Below are positions 36,327 through 47,627 of a stretch of DNA of 64,000 bases, piece after piece. Under the pieces are notes generated by a model. The model saw only the letters and a list, made by a program, of their open reading frames with translations, had not been told where the DNA came from and did no database searches. The position numbers and the translations under genes are program-made. This DNA is from Diadema setosum. Lineage: Eukaryota > Echinodermata > Echinoidea > Diadematoida > Diadematidae. Position 1 is the first letter of the stretch, and each line of letters starts with the position of its first letter. The stretch is taken from the NCBI RefSeq assembly GCF_964275005.1, contig NC_092702.1, forward strand, positions 783,501 to 847,500, given 5' to 3'.

Positions 36327-36720
36327 GGTGGCTTTAGTATTCTATCACCGTAAGAATATCAGGCCGGTGTAATCAACAAAGATTACACAACATGGGTAGA
36401 AACACGCTTCTTTCTTGAACTTCCAGAGGTCCACGCTCCACAGCTGCCAAAGCTCGAATGAACCTCGTCTCGAGTAAAGAAAGATTATAACTCCCGCCCC
36501 CACATTACGCAGAGTGGTAATTTCCTACGGTTACGTAATACTGCCACGCTTGAATGATTTCTGGCCTCTGTACACAGATCCCCCACTGCGTTATGTAAAC
36601 AGGCACTTCCAAACCTTCAATGGCCAACCAAAACACTGTATATAGGACCCCATACCTTTATGAAAATGACTGGTAGTCTTGCTCACGTATTGTAGTCACG
36701 CTGTTAGTTAAATGATAGTC
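36327..36720 (-). promoter_or_regulatory. Promoter-like region of the element 2 gene
   Basis: On the minus strand this region has TATTACGTAACCGTAGGAAAT, a GC box (GGGGCGGG near 36492-36499), TATA-like TTATAATC, then TTTACTCGAG and GTTCATTCG, ending about 100 bp before the ATG. The order matches the modules in both arms. It also holds one GTGGAGC (near 36435-36441), the motif of the arm array. Confidence 0.6.
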
Positions 36721-37499
36721 TCATGCACGCTCAAGTAAAATACTTGAAGTTGTGAATACACAAAAACTTTTTCACAACAATTTTGCGAGCTTCACTTAAC
36801 TGTCTTACATTTAAACACTGTCGAATTAATGCAAAGCTTAATATACAAGGATTATTGAAGCGGAAACTGTAATACAACCTGAATTAAACGCACGTTAGAA
36901 AAAACAAATGGTCGGTAAGCAAAGCTATCATAAGCCAGAGATCTATCGCAGGAAAAAACACAACTTAGCAGAAAAAAAAAAGTGAAAAAAACCCCTCTCA
37001 GAACATGTATCCCAACGCACAAGTATAGCAACTAAAATTGCTTACGCATAAAACACAAATGAATGCGAGAAATGCAAATACATTCTCATTCGCGAACAAA
37101 ATCATTCTTCATGCTGTCGTGCACGATGTAAACGTCAGCAAAATTAAATGGAGAAAACGGGCTAATGTTCAAGAAAAAAAAATTCTTCGTTTTCGGCACA
37201 GTATAAACCGACCAAACTACAAAAAACACGAAATGAAAATAGCCACCTCTTAACAAAAATCTCGACTACAAATAAATGCCTCAATCCCATGCTTTTGTCG
37301 GAAAATATAACGACAGTTATCTATCTGATATCATAACTCGATAATAACAGACATGTATAATCATCTCTACTGCTTATTCAGCTTGGTACGATACAATGAT
37401 GAATTCCCTCAAGCTCTAGTGTTTTGTTCTGTTTTGCTCTATTTTTTGTTTTGTTTTTTGCTTTTATTGTATTGAAGATCAGAGGAAAATTCAATTACA

Positions 37500-37980
37500 A
37501 CGTCGCAGTAAAAATTGCTCGCTCTGAATATCTGTCGACATTGCAAGCGATATGCTCCACAGCCACCAAAAGCCGAGTGAACGTGAACTCGAGTAAAGGA
37601 AATTCAAATCCCCCGCCCCACTTCATGGAGATGATTTCTGGCACCAGCTTGCTTGCTTACTGTGAATATCTATGGGAAATGCGAGCGATACGCTCAACAC
37701 CCTTGTAAAGGCCGAATGAACCTGAGGTCGAGTAAAGGAAGTTTTAAATTTCCCGCCCCACTCCATAGAGACCAGTCATTTCCTACGGGTTACGTAATAC
37801 CATCGACTTAACTGGCCACTGTACCAAAGATGCCACTGCGTTTAATGCGCACAGGGCACTTTCAAACCTTCGCCTTTATTGGTTGCACAAGCTTGCACAA
37901 TCAAAGGTTGATCAAAACACGCGTCATTATCAAAAATTACTGGTAGTCTACTTCACGTGTGGTGTTCGCGTTCAATTTAG
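37500..37980 (-). promoter_or_regulatory. Inward-facing promoter-like modules, right arm of element 2
   Basis: Mirror of the left-arm modules, with GC boxes near 37611-37619 and 37752-37759. They read on the minus strand, the same direction as the zinc-finger/polymerase gene that starts 1.2 kb downstream, so they could serve as distal promoters. Confidence 0.55.
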
Positions 37981-38151
37981 TTCTATTACGTAATACTCGT
38001 ATAAGTCTTCAGAGGTTAGCATTTCCCAGGTGTTTAAGGCAGTGAAGTCAAGTAATGAAATTCAAAGTAGGTAAAAATTCCAAGCAGTCCCAGTTGGCTA
38101 TAAATACCCGTGTCAGTGAGCAGCAAGCATCTTTTTCAAGTGTGACGGCAG
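37981..38151 (+). repeat. DIRS left inverted terminal repeat
   Basis: Matches the complement of 44890-45085 from CAGAGGTTAGCATTTCC inward to GCAAGCATCTTTTTC. It contains a TATA box (GGCTATAAATACC near 38077-38089). Confidence 0.8.
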
Positions 38152-38492
38152 TGAATTATACCAGGGAGGTGAGACACCTCCCTGATTATACATCTCAAAC
38201 TCCAATGTCTAGTGATCGGGAAGACGACGCTACCTCTCAGCCCCCATCCCCGCGGGGAGATCAGGGCATGGAAGGCCGCCTTGAAGCTCAACTAGAGAAA
38301 CCTTTCATCTATCCGAGATACTCTCCCGCTTCATGGATAGGGCGGCGGCACACCGTTGTAATGACAAACGGCATGCGAGCCATGCCCGCTGGTGCAGGAG
38401 AGCTCCTCCTCCCGGCGACTAGTCCGGACATGCGAGCCATGTCCGCGGGGACAGGGGCGCTGCCCCGCCCATCGAAGACTTCAGCGAGCTAG
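38055..38492 (+). pseudogene. Gag-like first reading frame of the DIRS fossil
   Basis: A frame of 145 codons beginning with an ATG inside the left terminal repeat, just after the TATA box, where DIRS elements start their first (gag-like) gene. Composition is proline- and serine-rich (SQPPSPRGDQ) with no firm domain. I treat it as a remnant of the fossil element. Confidence 0.5.
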
Positions 38493-39529
38493 CCAACCCC
38501 ATCGGCAGCTCATCAGACGACGATATACTCATGTCAGCCTCCTTCCCGGCAAAACTGATTACGTTGCCCTGTATGGGTGGCCTTGACTCTGCCCTTGTGG
38601 TTATGGTCATTTTGACAACCGAATTGATCCGGATGCCATGCCCTACAGCCAAACTCTTTCAAAGCCTGGTACCCAATTTAATATTAACTTAAATTCTGAT
38701 CTCATTTGGGCCAAATTTAAAAACTGGCTGATTTGGTAATGAAGGCAGTCACACTGCCACATCAGAAGGTAAGTCTCTAAAAAATCGCGAAGCAAATGCT
38801 CAATTGCCATCGACTGCCCAAGCAGTTCTCACACCAAAAATCGAGAGCAAATTGGGCGATCCTCCTTCACGAGGACTTGGGTCTTGTGAGCTCCCAACTT
38901 CTACAACAAAATGTAGTGAAGGGACTTCTACCGCATGTAAATCCTTTCTGAAATTCACAGATCATGCACGGATAATCATCCATGCAACTGACACAACGAG
39001 AATTAAACAACTCATGTCACCATCGATGGCCTGACAGTCCCGGGCTTTGCTTATCGTATGATCTGAGCATGCACCATCGAGGTATCTTGAAACCCCTTCT
39101 CAACCCTTCTCAACAACACTTGCGCAGCAAGTCGATTCCACTTGATAGAAAGTTGTTCAGAAAGACATCTGAGAAAAATTGACAAGTGTCACATAAGTAT
39201 ACATCGTGGGTCATGAATGTCTCTACGCAAGCCAGCAAAATGAAAAAAAAAAAAAAAGGATGAGTACTGTCCAAAACCGTTCATTGCTGGAAATCTCAAG
39301 CTTTCAAAAGATGACTGGTCAAAATAATTCCTGATTCTTGGATATTGGCCACAATATTTGGCTATGAAACCAATACACGTAGTTTCATTTCAACCCCATA
39401 CCAATAAATTTTTCCTGTACAAAGTGTACATTCTACCGAGGAGGAAAAGGTAACCCATGAAGAATTATCTCTGAAGATTCTCGCAAAGCAAGCTATTAGA
39501 GAGATTCCTCACATGGAGTATCAACTCTA

Positions 39530-41140
39530 ACCTAGCGCTACCAAAGACTGGCGGTCTAAGTCCAATCATAAATTTGAAAAACAAATTTGTAAGATTCGAA
39601 CACTTCAGAGTGGAACAGTTTCGCGTGATTAAGGCTTTAATTTTGCCCCTCCAAAGGGTGCATATTTATCGGTATCCGTTCACCTTGTTCACCAAGCAAA
39701 GTCTTTCGAATGGAAATAGTATTTTACCGCATTCTTTCAGTGCCTTCTATCTGGCCTTAATTCGACCCCACAGATTTTCCTTAAAGTTATGAAACCTGTC
39801 TTTGCCTCGGTGAGGAGTAGTGGCATTAGAACAATCACCTATTTCGGGGATATCCATTCTCCTTCTTACACCAGAGAAGAGTGTCTTGACAAAGCCAATT
39901 TTATGATCAACTTGTTGTCACCCATAAAGAGTTTCAGTAAGGATTTCGACAAATCCAGTTTCAACCCAAAGCACGTCGAGACCTCCCTTGGTTCTCATAT
40001 TAATTCCCAGCAAATGATTTTCAATTTTCCTCAGAACAAGATTGACAAGGTTACTGCCCTTGGAAATTCAATCTTGTATGGCAACGTAACCAAATATCGG
40101 GATTTTAATACCTTCCTCAAAGAAATTTACATTCTCATCACTTGTGACTAGAAAAAATAAATCAACTAATGCTCTGCGTAAAGCAGAAGAAGACTTTGAC
40201 ACAAAGTTTGGTTTCATTACCTAGTCATGCAATACAAAACATTCTTTGGTGGTGGCTGTCTCGCAAGACAAAGAATTATTTTCCACCTTCATGAGCATGA
40301 TAATTTCAAGGGATGCTAGCATCTCAGTATGGAGAGTAGTTAATTCTGAACAATGACAATTCCTTTGCTCATAGAGTCTGGAGTGCCAAACAGAATTCCC
40401 CGCATAGCAATGTGTGCGAACCTCTTGCAATTCAGAACGGTCTTGAAGCCCTGTGTGGCTCGTGTACAAAAAAAAAAAAAAAAAATGTGCTTATTCATAA
40501 TCCGGTCAGACATTTCTACAGCTGGTAGCATACCTGACCCGAACGAATTCACAGCCAACATTGGAATTGGTGTCTAGCAATCGGATATCAGCTTCACATT
40601 CAACAGATGTAGATGATTCTGAAGCTTTCTGCTTGTTTCGCAGAGACATGAACAGCTAATTACTATGCATGTTTTTTTCACCACATAATCCACAAACTCT
40701 ACGGTAGATTAGCAGTGACGCTGACGTTGCATCTCGGTTCCCCTGACCACCAGTTCGCTCCTCATGTCAAATGGAAGCCAAGTTTTATTGCCCTGAATTT
40801 TGAGGCCTTTTTTCCTTACCCTAGAACATTCAACTGAACAAGGTGACCTGAGCAATCCTCACTGCCCCAATGGTGGCGGCAGCCATGGGTCTCAGTATTG
40901 CTCGAAATGCGAATAGCCCCACCCCTATTACTCCGCGAGAAATTCTTGCCCCACACCCTCACCCACCGACTAGCCTCCAGCTAGCCGCCTGCATGGGTGC
41001 TCTCTGCTAGCGATGACAAGTGACAGACACATCGCAGCACGCTGCAAAGTTCCTTTCATCATCATGGCGAGACAATACCAATAAACAAAACAGATGAGGG
41101 TGCTTGAAGACAATAGCAATGATTGTATTCTGAACAATCT
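39530..41140 (+). repeat. 1,611-bp tandem duplication, copy 1
   Basis: Directly followed by copy 2 at 41141-42751 with no spacer. All compared lines and the long frames inside are identical, including a poly-A run of the same length (near 40467). It contains the reverse-transcriptase-like stretch of the DIRS fossil. Confidence 0.9.
39574..40151 (+). pseudogene. Reverse-transcriptase remnant of the DIRS fossil, copy 1
   Basis: Stretches such as FASVRSSGIRTITY, TREECLDKANF and QNKIDKV are typical of the RT of DIRS/Ngaro-type retrotransposons in style and order. The region is broken and is listed only as a fossil. The same remnant recurs in copy 2. Confidence 0.65.
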
Positions 41141-42751
41141 ACCTAGCGCTACCAAAGACTGGCGGTCTAAGTCCAATCATAAATTTGAAAAACAAATTTG
41201 TAAGATTCGAACACTTCAGAGTGGAACAGTTTCGCGTGATTAAGGCTTTAATTTTGCCCCTCCAAAGGGTGCATATTTATCGGTATCCGTTCACCTTGTT
41301 CACCAAGCAAAGTCTTTCGAATGGAAATAGTATTTTACCGCATTCTTTCAGTGCCTTCTATCTGGCCTTAATTCGACCCCACAGATTTTCCTTAAAGTTA
41401 TGAAACCTGTCTTTGCCTCGGTGAGGAGTAGTGGCATTAGAACAATCACCTATTTCGGGGATATCCATTCTCCTTCTTACACCAGAGAAGAGTGTCTTGA
41501 CAAAGCCAATTTTATGATCAACTTGTTGTCACCCATAAAGAGTTTCAGTAAGGATTTCGACAAATCCAGTTTCAACCCAAAGCACGTCGAGACCTCCCTT
41601 GGTTCTCATATTAATTCCCAGCAAATGATTTTCAATTTTCCTCAGAACAAGATTGACAAGGTTACTGCCCTTGGAAATTCAATCTTGTATGGCAACGTAA
41701 CCAAATATCGGGATTTTAATACCTTCCTCAAAGAAATTTACATTCTCATCACTTGTGACTAGAAAAAATAAATCAACTAATGCTCTGCGTAAAGCAGAAG
41801 AAGACTTTGACACAAAGTTTGGTTTCATTACCTAGTCATGCAATACAAAACATTCTTTGGTGGTGGCTGTCTCGCAAGACAAAGAATTATTTTCCACCTT
41901 CATGAGCATGATAATTTCAAGGGATGCTAGCATCTCAGTATGGAGAGTAGTTAATTCTGAACAATGACAATTCCTTTGCTCATAGAGTCTGGAGTGCCAA
42001 ACAGAATTCCCCGCATAGCAATGTGTGCGAACCTCTTGCAATTCAGAACGGTCTTGAAGCCCTGTGTGGCTCGTGTACAAAAAAAAAAAAAAAAAATGTG
42101 CTTATTCATAATCCGGTCAGACATTTCTACAGCTGGTAGCATACCTGACCCGAACGAATTCACAGCCAACATTGGAATTGGTGTCTAGCAATCGGATATC
42201 AGCTTCACATTCAACAGATGTAGATGATTCTGAAGCTTTCTGCTTGTTTCGCAGAGACATGAACAGCTAATTACTATGCATGTTTTTTTCACCACATAAT
42301 CCACAAACTCTACGGTAGATTAGCAGTGACGCTGACGTTGCATCTCGGTTCCCCTGACCACCAGTTCGCTCCTCATGTCAAATGGAAGCCAAGTTTTATT
42401 GCCCTGAATTTTGAGGCCTTTTTTCCTTACCCTAGAACATTCAACTGAACAAGGTGACCTGAGCAATCCTCACTGCCCCAATGGTGGCGGCAGCCATGGG
42501 TCTCAGTATTGCTCGAAATGCGAATAGCCCCACCCCTATTACTCCGCGAGAAATTCTTGCCCCACACCCTCACCCACCGACTAGCCTCCAGCTAGCCGCC
42601 TGCATGGGTGCTCTCTGCTAGCGATGACAAGTGACAGACACATCGCAGCACGCTGCAAAGTTCCTTTCATCATCATGGCGAGACAATACCAATAAACAAA
42701 ACAGATGAGGGTGCTTGAAGACAATAGCAATGATTGTATTCTGAACAATCT
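41141..42751 (+). repeat. 1,611-bp tandem duplication, copy 2
   Basis: Second copy, offset by exactly 1,611 bp from copy 1. After it, unique DIRS-fossil sequence resumes (TCGTGATCC). Confidence 0.9.
41185..41762 (+). pseudogene. Reverse-transcriptase remnant of the DIRS fossil, copy 2
   Basis: Identical to the remnant at 39574-40151 as part of the tandem duplication. Confidence 0.65.
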
Positions 42752-44493
42752 CGTGATCCTTTTTATCCCATCTACAGAACACTTCAACTTTAAGCCTACA
42801 GCATAGCTTTTCAATAAAGCCCACTCCACGATTAACTCATAGACCTGCTCGGTCTTCCATTCTACCTGAAGCCGAGAGTTATGACATAGGCAAACAGCCC
42901 CTATAGTCAGACTTATGAAGGGCGTATCTAACTCCGACCCTCGCAAGCCTAAATACAACAAGACTTGGGATGTTTCAATTGTTTTGAATCACTTTTTATC
43001 GTTTCAAGATACCTATGAACTATAGATTCCTTCAGTGCCTTGAGCCAAAAACAATTTTCCTTACTCGCACTCGTTTCGGCAAAACGTACACAAATGCTGA
43101 GACATCTAGTTCTTATGACATTACCGGAAGACGAGGCCACGTTTGCACATAGAGATATGAAAGGTATATCTCTAACCAGGTAATTAAAGCGCCTTCTCTT
43201 TAATACCTCCAATCCTAAACTTTGTGTTCCGATCAACTCTTCACGAGTATATTAAATGCACAGAACACCTCCAACGAGCAAGTTCAGAAAGCAAAGCCAT
43301 AACTTCTTCAAAACACCCCAACAAATCGGTGACGACAAGCATCTTGGAGCGGAGACTGAAAGCCAGTCCTTCGCAGCTGCTTGTATAAACACTTAAAATA
43401 TAAATAATAATACTGTCAGTGGCTACGTATACATCCTTGTACACTGTACTGACTGCTGCACACAAATTATGTATGTATTGTCGCTATGGGAACATGTACC
43501 TAGTTTGTACTGTCTTCGAGATCAGTATGAAAGGGTACCACAGGCCGTACCTCGTGTTCACATACATAAGGATTTGGGAGCACAGTCATCCCGCGTTCAT
43601 CCCAGACTCTCAAGGATGCCAATATGAAAGGGGTACCACATTCTCTGCTCATAGCTACAGAGGCACCGCAACTTCTAAACTTTTGCACATTGAGTATAAA
43701 GGTCTTAACGAAATCTTGTCCACAACTGACTAGACGAACGCTGATACATTTTGAACCTTCTACAATGTATCTTCTAACAATTGATTCCACATTAGTTCAA
43801 CAATTCTCAGCTCTGCTGAGTTAGAAAGAGACATGTAAATTGTGATAATATGTGTATACCTGTAGGTATATCAGTATCTCAATATTAAGAACAATGTCCT
43901 AATACGAGTCAGATAAGACACAAGACCATTTATAAATCACGTTACGTTGTGCCTTGGAAAATGGCAACACATTACTCGGCCACTCGTTTAGGAGATTCGG
44001 TCCACCAAACTGATGAATTTAAACTCTGATATCGACCCAAAATGGCAATGGAGTTGCCTCTAATCATTGCTGCAATATTACTTTGCCGAGCATGAACTGG
44101 TTAATGTCCAATTCTTCCTTCAAATGTACACGAATTATGAACATGATTATGATTATGTCTTGATTGGAAAATCGGTACAAGAGGTCCATTGTATTTGATT
44201 TGTCTGTGCGCTATCATGCTTAATCCTGCTCCAGTTAAAGCACGCAAGGTATCAAAATGATATCATACTCAATTCTATGCCTTGCACCTTATACTAATAG
44301 GTTCTCAAGCAAACTTTGCTTGAGTTCTTCTCCTGTTTGCGACAATGTGTGTCACCATCGATAGACACCCTCTACGCATGAGGTGTCATGACTAAAGTTT
44401 CAACCTTGTTGTGAAAACTGTCCATCATCCTTCTTGTCCTCTTGCCCTCACTCATGACTGTCACTAGACTGACTTCTGTACGGAACTTTGAAC
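42752..44493. other. Degraded interior of the DIRS fossil
   Basis: About 1.7 kb between the duplication and the internal complementary region. A tyrosine recombinase gene would be expected in the family; I cannot recognise one here. No other feature seen. Confidence 0.45.
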
Positions 44494-44610
44494 ATGCTAA
44501 CCTCTGAAGACTTATACGAGTATTACGTAATAGAATTCCTAAATTATACAAGTAATAAGAAGTATAATTAGAATTCTATTAGTAATAATGAAGTATAAGT
44601 CGAAGAGGTT
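44494..44610. repeat. DIRS internal complementary region
   Basis: The first half (ATGCTAACCTCTGAAGAC to GTAATAGAA) is the complement of the left end at 37981-38020. The second half (TTCCTAAATTATAC to GTCGAAGAGGTT) is the complement of the right end at about 45012-45085. The two halves meet through a shared AATT, as expected from a circular intermediate. This is diagnostic of DIRS-type elements. Confidence 0.85.
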
Positions 44611-44889
44611 CCCACCCAGCATCTCATTTAATCGATACTCTTCAGTTCTGAACCCTCCCTTTCCAACACTGTACAGAAGTCAAAACTGCTGGGCCCTACT
44701 GTATGCTGATGTTCTGCTTATCAATTGCTTGACATGAGATGTCCATACGTATAGTATGCTCCATACCTTTGGAACAGCAATGGTTGTGCTTTATTTATTG
44801 CTTGTCTGTATGAGAAGAACCAGTTAGCTAATTGTCTGCATTGCACCCAATACTGGTGTTGCTGGTCTGTCTAAAGCCGTATTCTCTTT

Positions 44890-45085
44890 GAAAAGATGCT
44901 TGCTGCTCACTGACACGGGTATTTATAGCCAACTGGGACTGCTTGGAATTTTTACCTACTTTGAATTTCATTATGTGACTTCACTGCCTTAAACACCTGG
45001 GAAATGCTAACCTCTTCGACTTATACTTCATTATTACTAATAGAATTCTAATTATACTTCTTATTACTTGTATAATTTAGGAATT
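44890..45085 (-). repeat. DIRS right inverted terminal repeat
   Basis: Complement of the left repeat plus a distinct outer extension (GACTTATACTTCATTATTAC to TTTAGGAATT). Differing outer extensions at the two ends are usual in DIRS elements. Confidence 0.8.
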
Positions 45086-46512
45086 ATGTCATTGTCACGC
45101 ATAATCGAGTGAAATACTGGATAAAGTCATGGATTCACATCCAACAACATGCGAACTATGTGAAAATACTGAATATTATAGTCTTCGATTCAAGTGATGC
45201 GCTGATGAGCTAAGATTTTGTTTGTGTAGCGAATAGAGTGAACTGTATATAATTTTTGCTTACCAAAGCAAGTCATATTATTTTAATAACAACAACAACA
45301 AATGGATCCGTTTGTATAGATAATTGGTTTGTAATTTGAATATTATGTATATCGCATGCGTTGAGGAGTTGCATTCCTGTTGCTCATAGAGTAAACTGTA
45401 CATAATTTTTGCTTACCAAAGCAGTTTATATCATTATAAAAACAACAACAACTGGGTTCGTTTGTAAACACTTGGTTTGTTATTTGAATAGCTATACATG
45501 TATATCGCGTACGTCTATGAATCGGTTGACACGATTATCATTTTTTTTTCTTTCTTTATTCGTGTATGTAGCCTGCCTATTTCTAACGCAAAAGATTCGA
45601 GGCATTTAAAACTTCTTAGTATATTGTTATTCATTTAGGCTACATCATGACCCGTTATCCCCTCATAAACTTCAAAAATTTATGTATGCGACGTATCCTA
45701 TCCATTCTACAATATGAACGGGCAATAATGAAGATCTTTTTGCTGCACGATAATATACGAGGCTCCACGCTACAATTTCGTTGAAAGCTGAGTGACACGT
45801 TCACAAATAAAATCGTCACTACAGCTCATTCGTTTAGCTCCGCAGAGCGCTTACCCTTTCTAAAAAACAAAACAACAAAAAAAAATCCACATCTCCGACA
45901 CCTTGTCAAAGTTCATACACACTCACCTTCCAAGATAAAAAAGTCAACAACAACAACAAAAGTAGCGCTCCACATCTCGTGGTCGCATCGCTTGGCCAGG
46001 CTCCACGCAACCAACATTCGCGTTCATGGTACGCTGATTTACATATTTGCGAATAAATAATGAACGAGACTTTTAACCTCATGCATATTCTTTAGGCTCC
46101 ACACAACGCCTTTCCTCAAAAAAAAAGAAAAAAAAATAAAACAAACAAACAAATGTCACATCGTTCGCCATATGCAAGGCTCCACGCTTAGATTCACATT
46201 CGTGGCAAGCTGATTTACATAGTCGAGAATTAATCAACATACGACATCATCGAACTCGTACATATTCACACACAAAAAAGAAAAGATTCTGACAGGTCCA
46301 CAACACCGTCAAGCTTTCATAATTATCACAACATCACTAACCTCGTACATATTCACAAAGACAGGCCCTGACAGCTCCACAACACCATCAACCATTCATA
46401 ATCTTATCTAAAGGATGGGCTCATTTCCCCCTTATTAACGCTATCTAATCCTACCAGCAAATAATGACATCATACATATCATGTGTGATGCCATCTTATG
46501 CATATTCAATTA

Positions 46513-46520
46513 TGACGTCA
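46513..46520. promoter_or_regulatory. TGACGTCA box, element 2 right tip
   Basis: Mirror of 23691-23698. Confidence 0.7.
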
Positions 46521-46575
46521 AGGTGGAGCTCCACCGGCTCCACCGTGGGTCGAACGGGTACATAGATATACTACT

Positions 46576-46581
46576 AGCATA
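46576..46581. repeat. 6-bp target site duplication, right of element 2
   Basis: AGCATA, identical to 23612-23617, followed by the satellite continuation CTTAATCATATCC. Confidence 0.92.
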
Positions 46582-47627
46582 CTTAATCATATCCACAATT
46601 CCAGTCAACCAACGTTTGATAAACTGTCAATTTCCCTCGCTACCGAAAAACAATCATCCATACTAAATACTGAACTTAACTCAACTCGACCAAAAGTTGA
46701 AAGAATTGTTTACGGCACAGCAGTCGCACAAATGGCAGGAAATACAAACTGTAAGAGATTCCATACTCTTGTCAATGACAATCTATTTCACCGAGACGAC
46801 CGAGGTGTTTTACGATTTAATACAAAAGACAGCACTAAGAACGGAAGAATGAACGCTGGCTTCGGAGAAAAAAAATCCTACAAAAGCATAATTATCACCA
46901 AACATTCGTACTGAATTGTATCAAAAGTCGTCTACGTCAGAGCGGCCGTACAAACCCACGCACAAATGACAATGAACAAACACCACTGTAGAAGAAGTCG
47001 AAATCCCCACACAGACGGTGGAAAGAAAACTCCATGTATACAGGACTGGATATCGCCCTGGCAGTTGTTGCTGTTCTGGACTCTTGTGTCTACTCGCAAT
47101 GGTGATTCGGTGTACTTGACAAGCCGTACGAGGGCGTGACACTAGAGGATTGCGGTGTGCCCAGAACTGCGATACACGAAACTTTTCGCGTTGGCCGCGC
47201 ATTCTCACAATATTATTAGCGTCATCAGAAAATTTCCGCCCTGTCTTCGTTTGTCGCAATTGGCCAAATATCGCACCAAGAAAACAAAAAAGGACGGAGC
47301 CCAGATTACTGTTGCTGATGTTAAGTTTGGGAATGCCCCAATTTACTATTCACGGAAGCAGATCTCGATTTGAAGTGGGACATGGACTCGGCAGCCTTCA
47401 GCCGCTCTAAATGTAATACAAACAGAAATTTATAGCTCACTCTCGGCTAGATATCGCAGCAGTACCTTTTGACTGCTTTTCGGCTCTTTTTCAACATGTA
47501 CACTATTTGTCTCATTTGAAATAGGTCATATACGCTTGAGTCAAGAAAACAAGCTATACATAGGGCCTACATGATCGAACCTGACTACGATTTGGGAAAA
47601 CTTTGACCCAGTATGCAATAATGTTAA
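46582..47627. repeat. Satellite unit C, third piece
   Basis: Completes unit C. The three pieces add up to about 3.15 kb, one normal unit, so neither element insertion removed satellite sequence. Confidence 0.92.

Larger units (their letters stand above)
37981..45085 (+). mobile_element. DIRS-type retrotransposon fossil nested in the right arm of element 2
   Basis: About 7.1 kb, bounded by inverted terminal repeats and carrying an internal complementary region, the layout known for DIRS1-like tyrosine-recombinase retrotransposons. There is no target duplication, as expected. The flanks rejoin through a shared TT to give the sequence still seen uninterrupted in the left arm near 27522. It retains a gag-like start and reverse-transcriptase-like stretches, but it is broken in many places. 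It is younger than element 2, since only one arm carries it. Confidence 0.8.
23618..46575 (-). mobile_element. Element 2: Polinton-like single-gene pPolB DNA element, second family
   Basis: A 22,958-bp element, of which 7.1 kb is a later DIRS-type insertion. It has 6-bp target duplications, long inverted arms and the tip AGTAGTATATCTATGTACC (the left tip has G as its first base). The one recognised gene is on the minus strand: a four-finger exon (36326-35885) and a pPolB exon (34751-30835), with the same layout as element 1 but clearly diverged, so it is a separate family. No integrase, capsid, ATPase or maturation protease gene was recognised. The gene looks whole. Sections of the arms compared by eye are nearly identical, suggesting recent activity or arm conversion. 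The GTGGAGC array and promoter modules are specific to this element. Confidence 0.85.
36937..46575. repeat. Element 2 right terminal inverted repeat (interrupted)
   Basis: Matches the complement of the left arm. Without the DIRS insertion it is about 2.5 kb, half the length of the left arm, because the central 2.4 kb of the left arm is not represented. The joint lies where two similar GTGGAGCGCT units would recombine (near 45940-45970). The tip has two rather than four GGTGGAGC repeats. Confidence 0.85.

Noticed and set aside
40221-40577. Frames of 70-80 codons on both strands repeated at 41832-42188
   Set aside because: They are duplicated only because the 1,611-bp segment is duplicated; no recognisable product.
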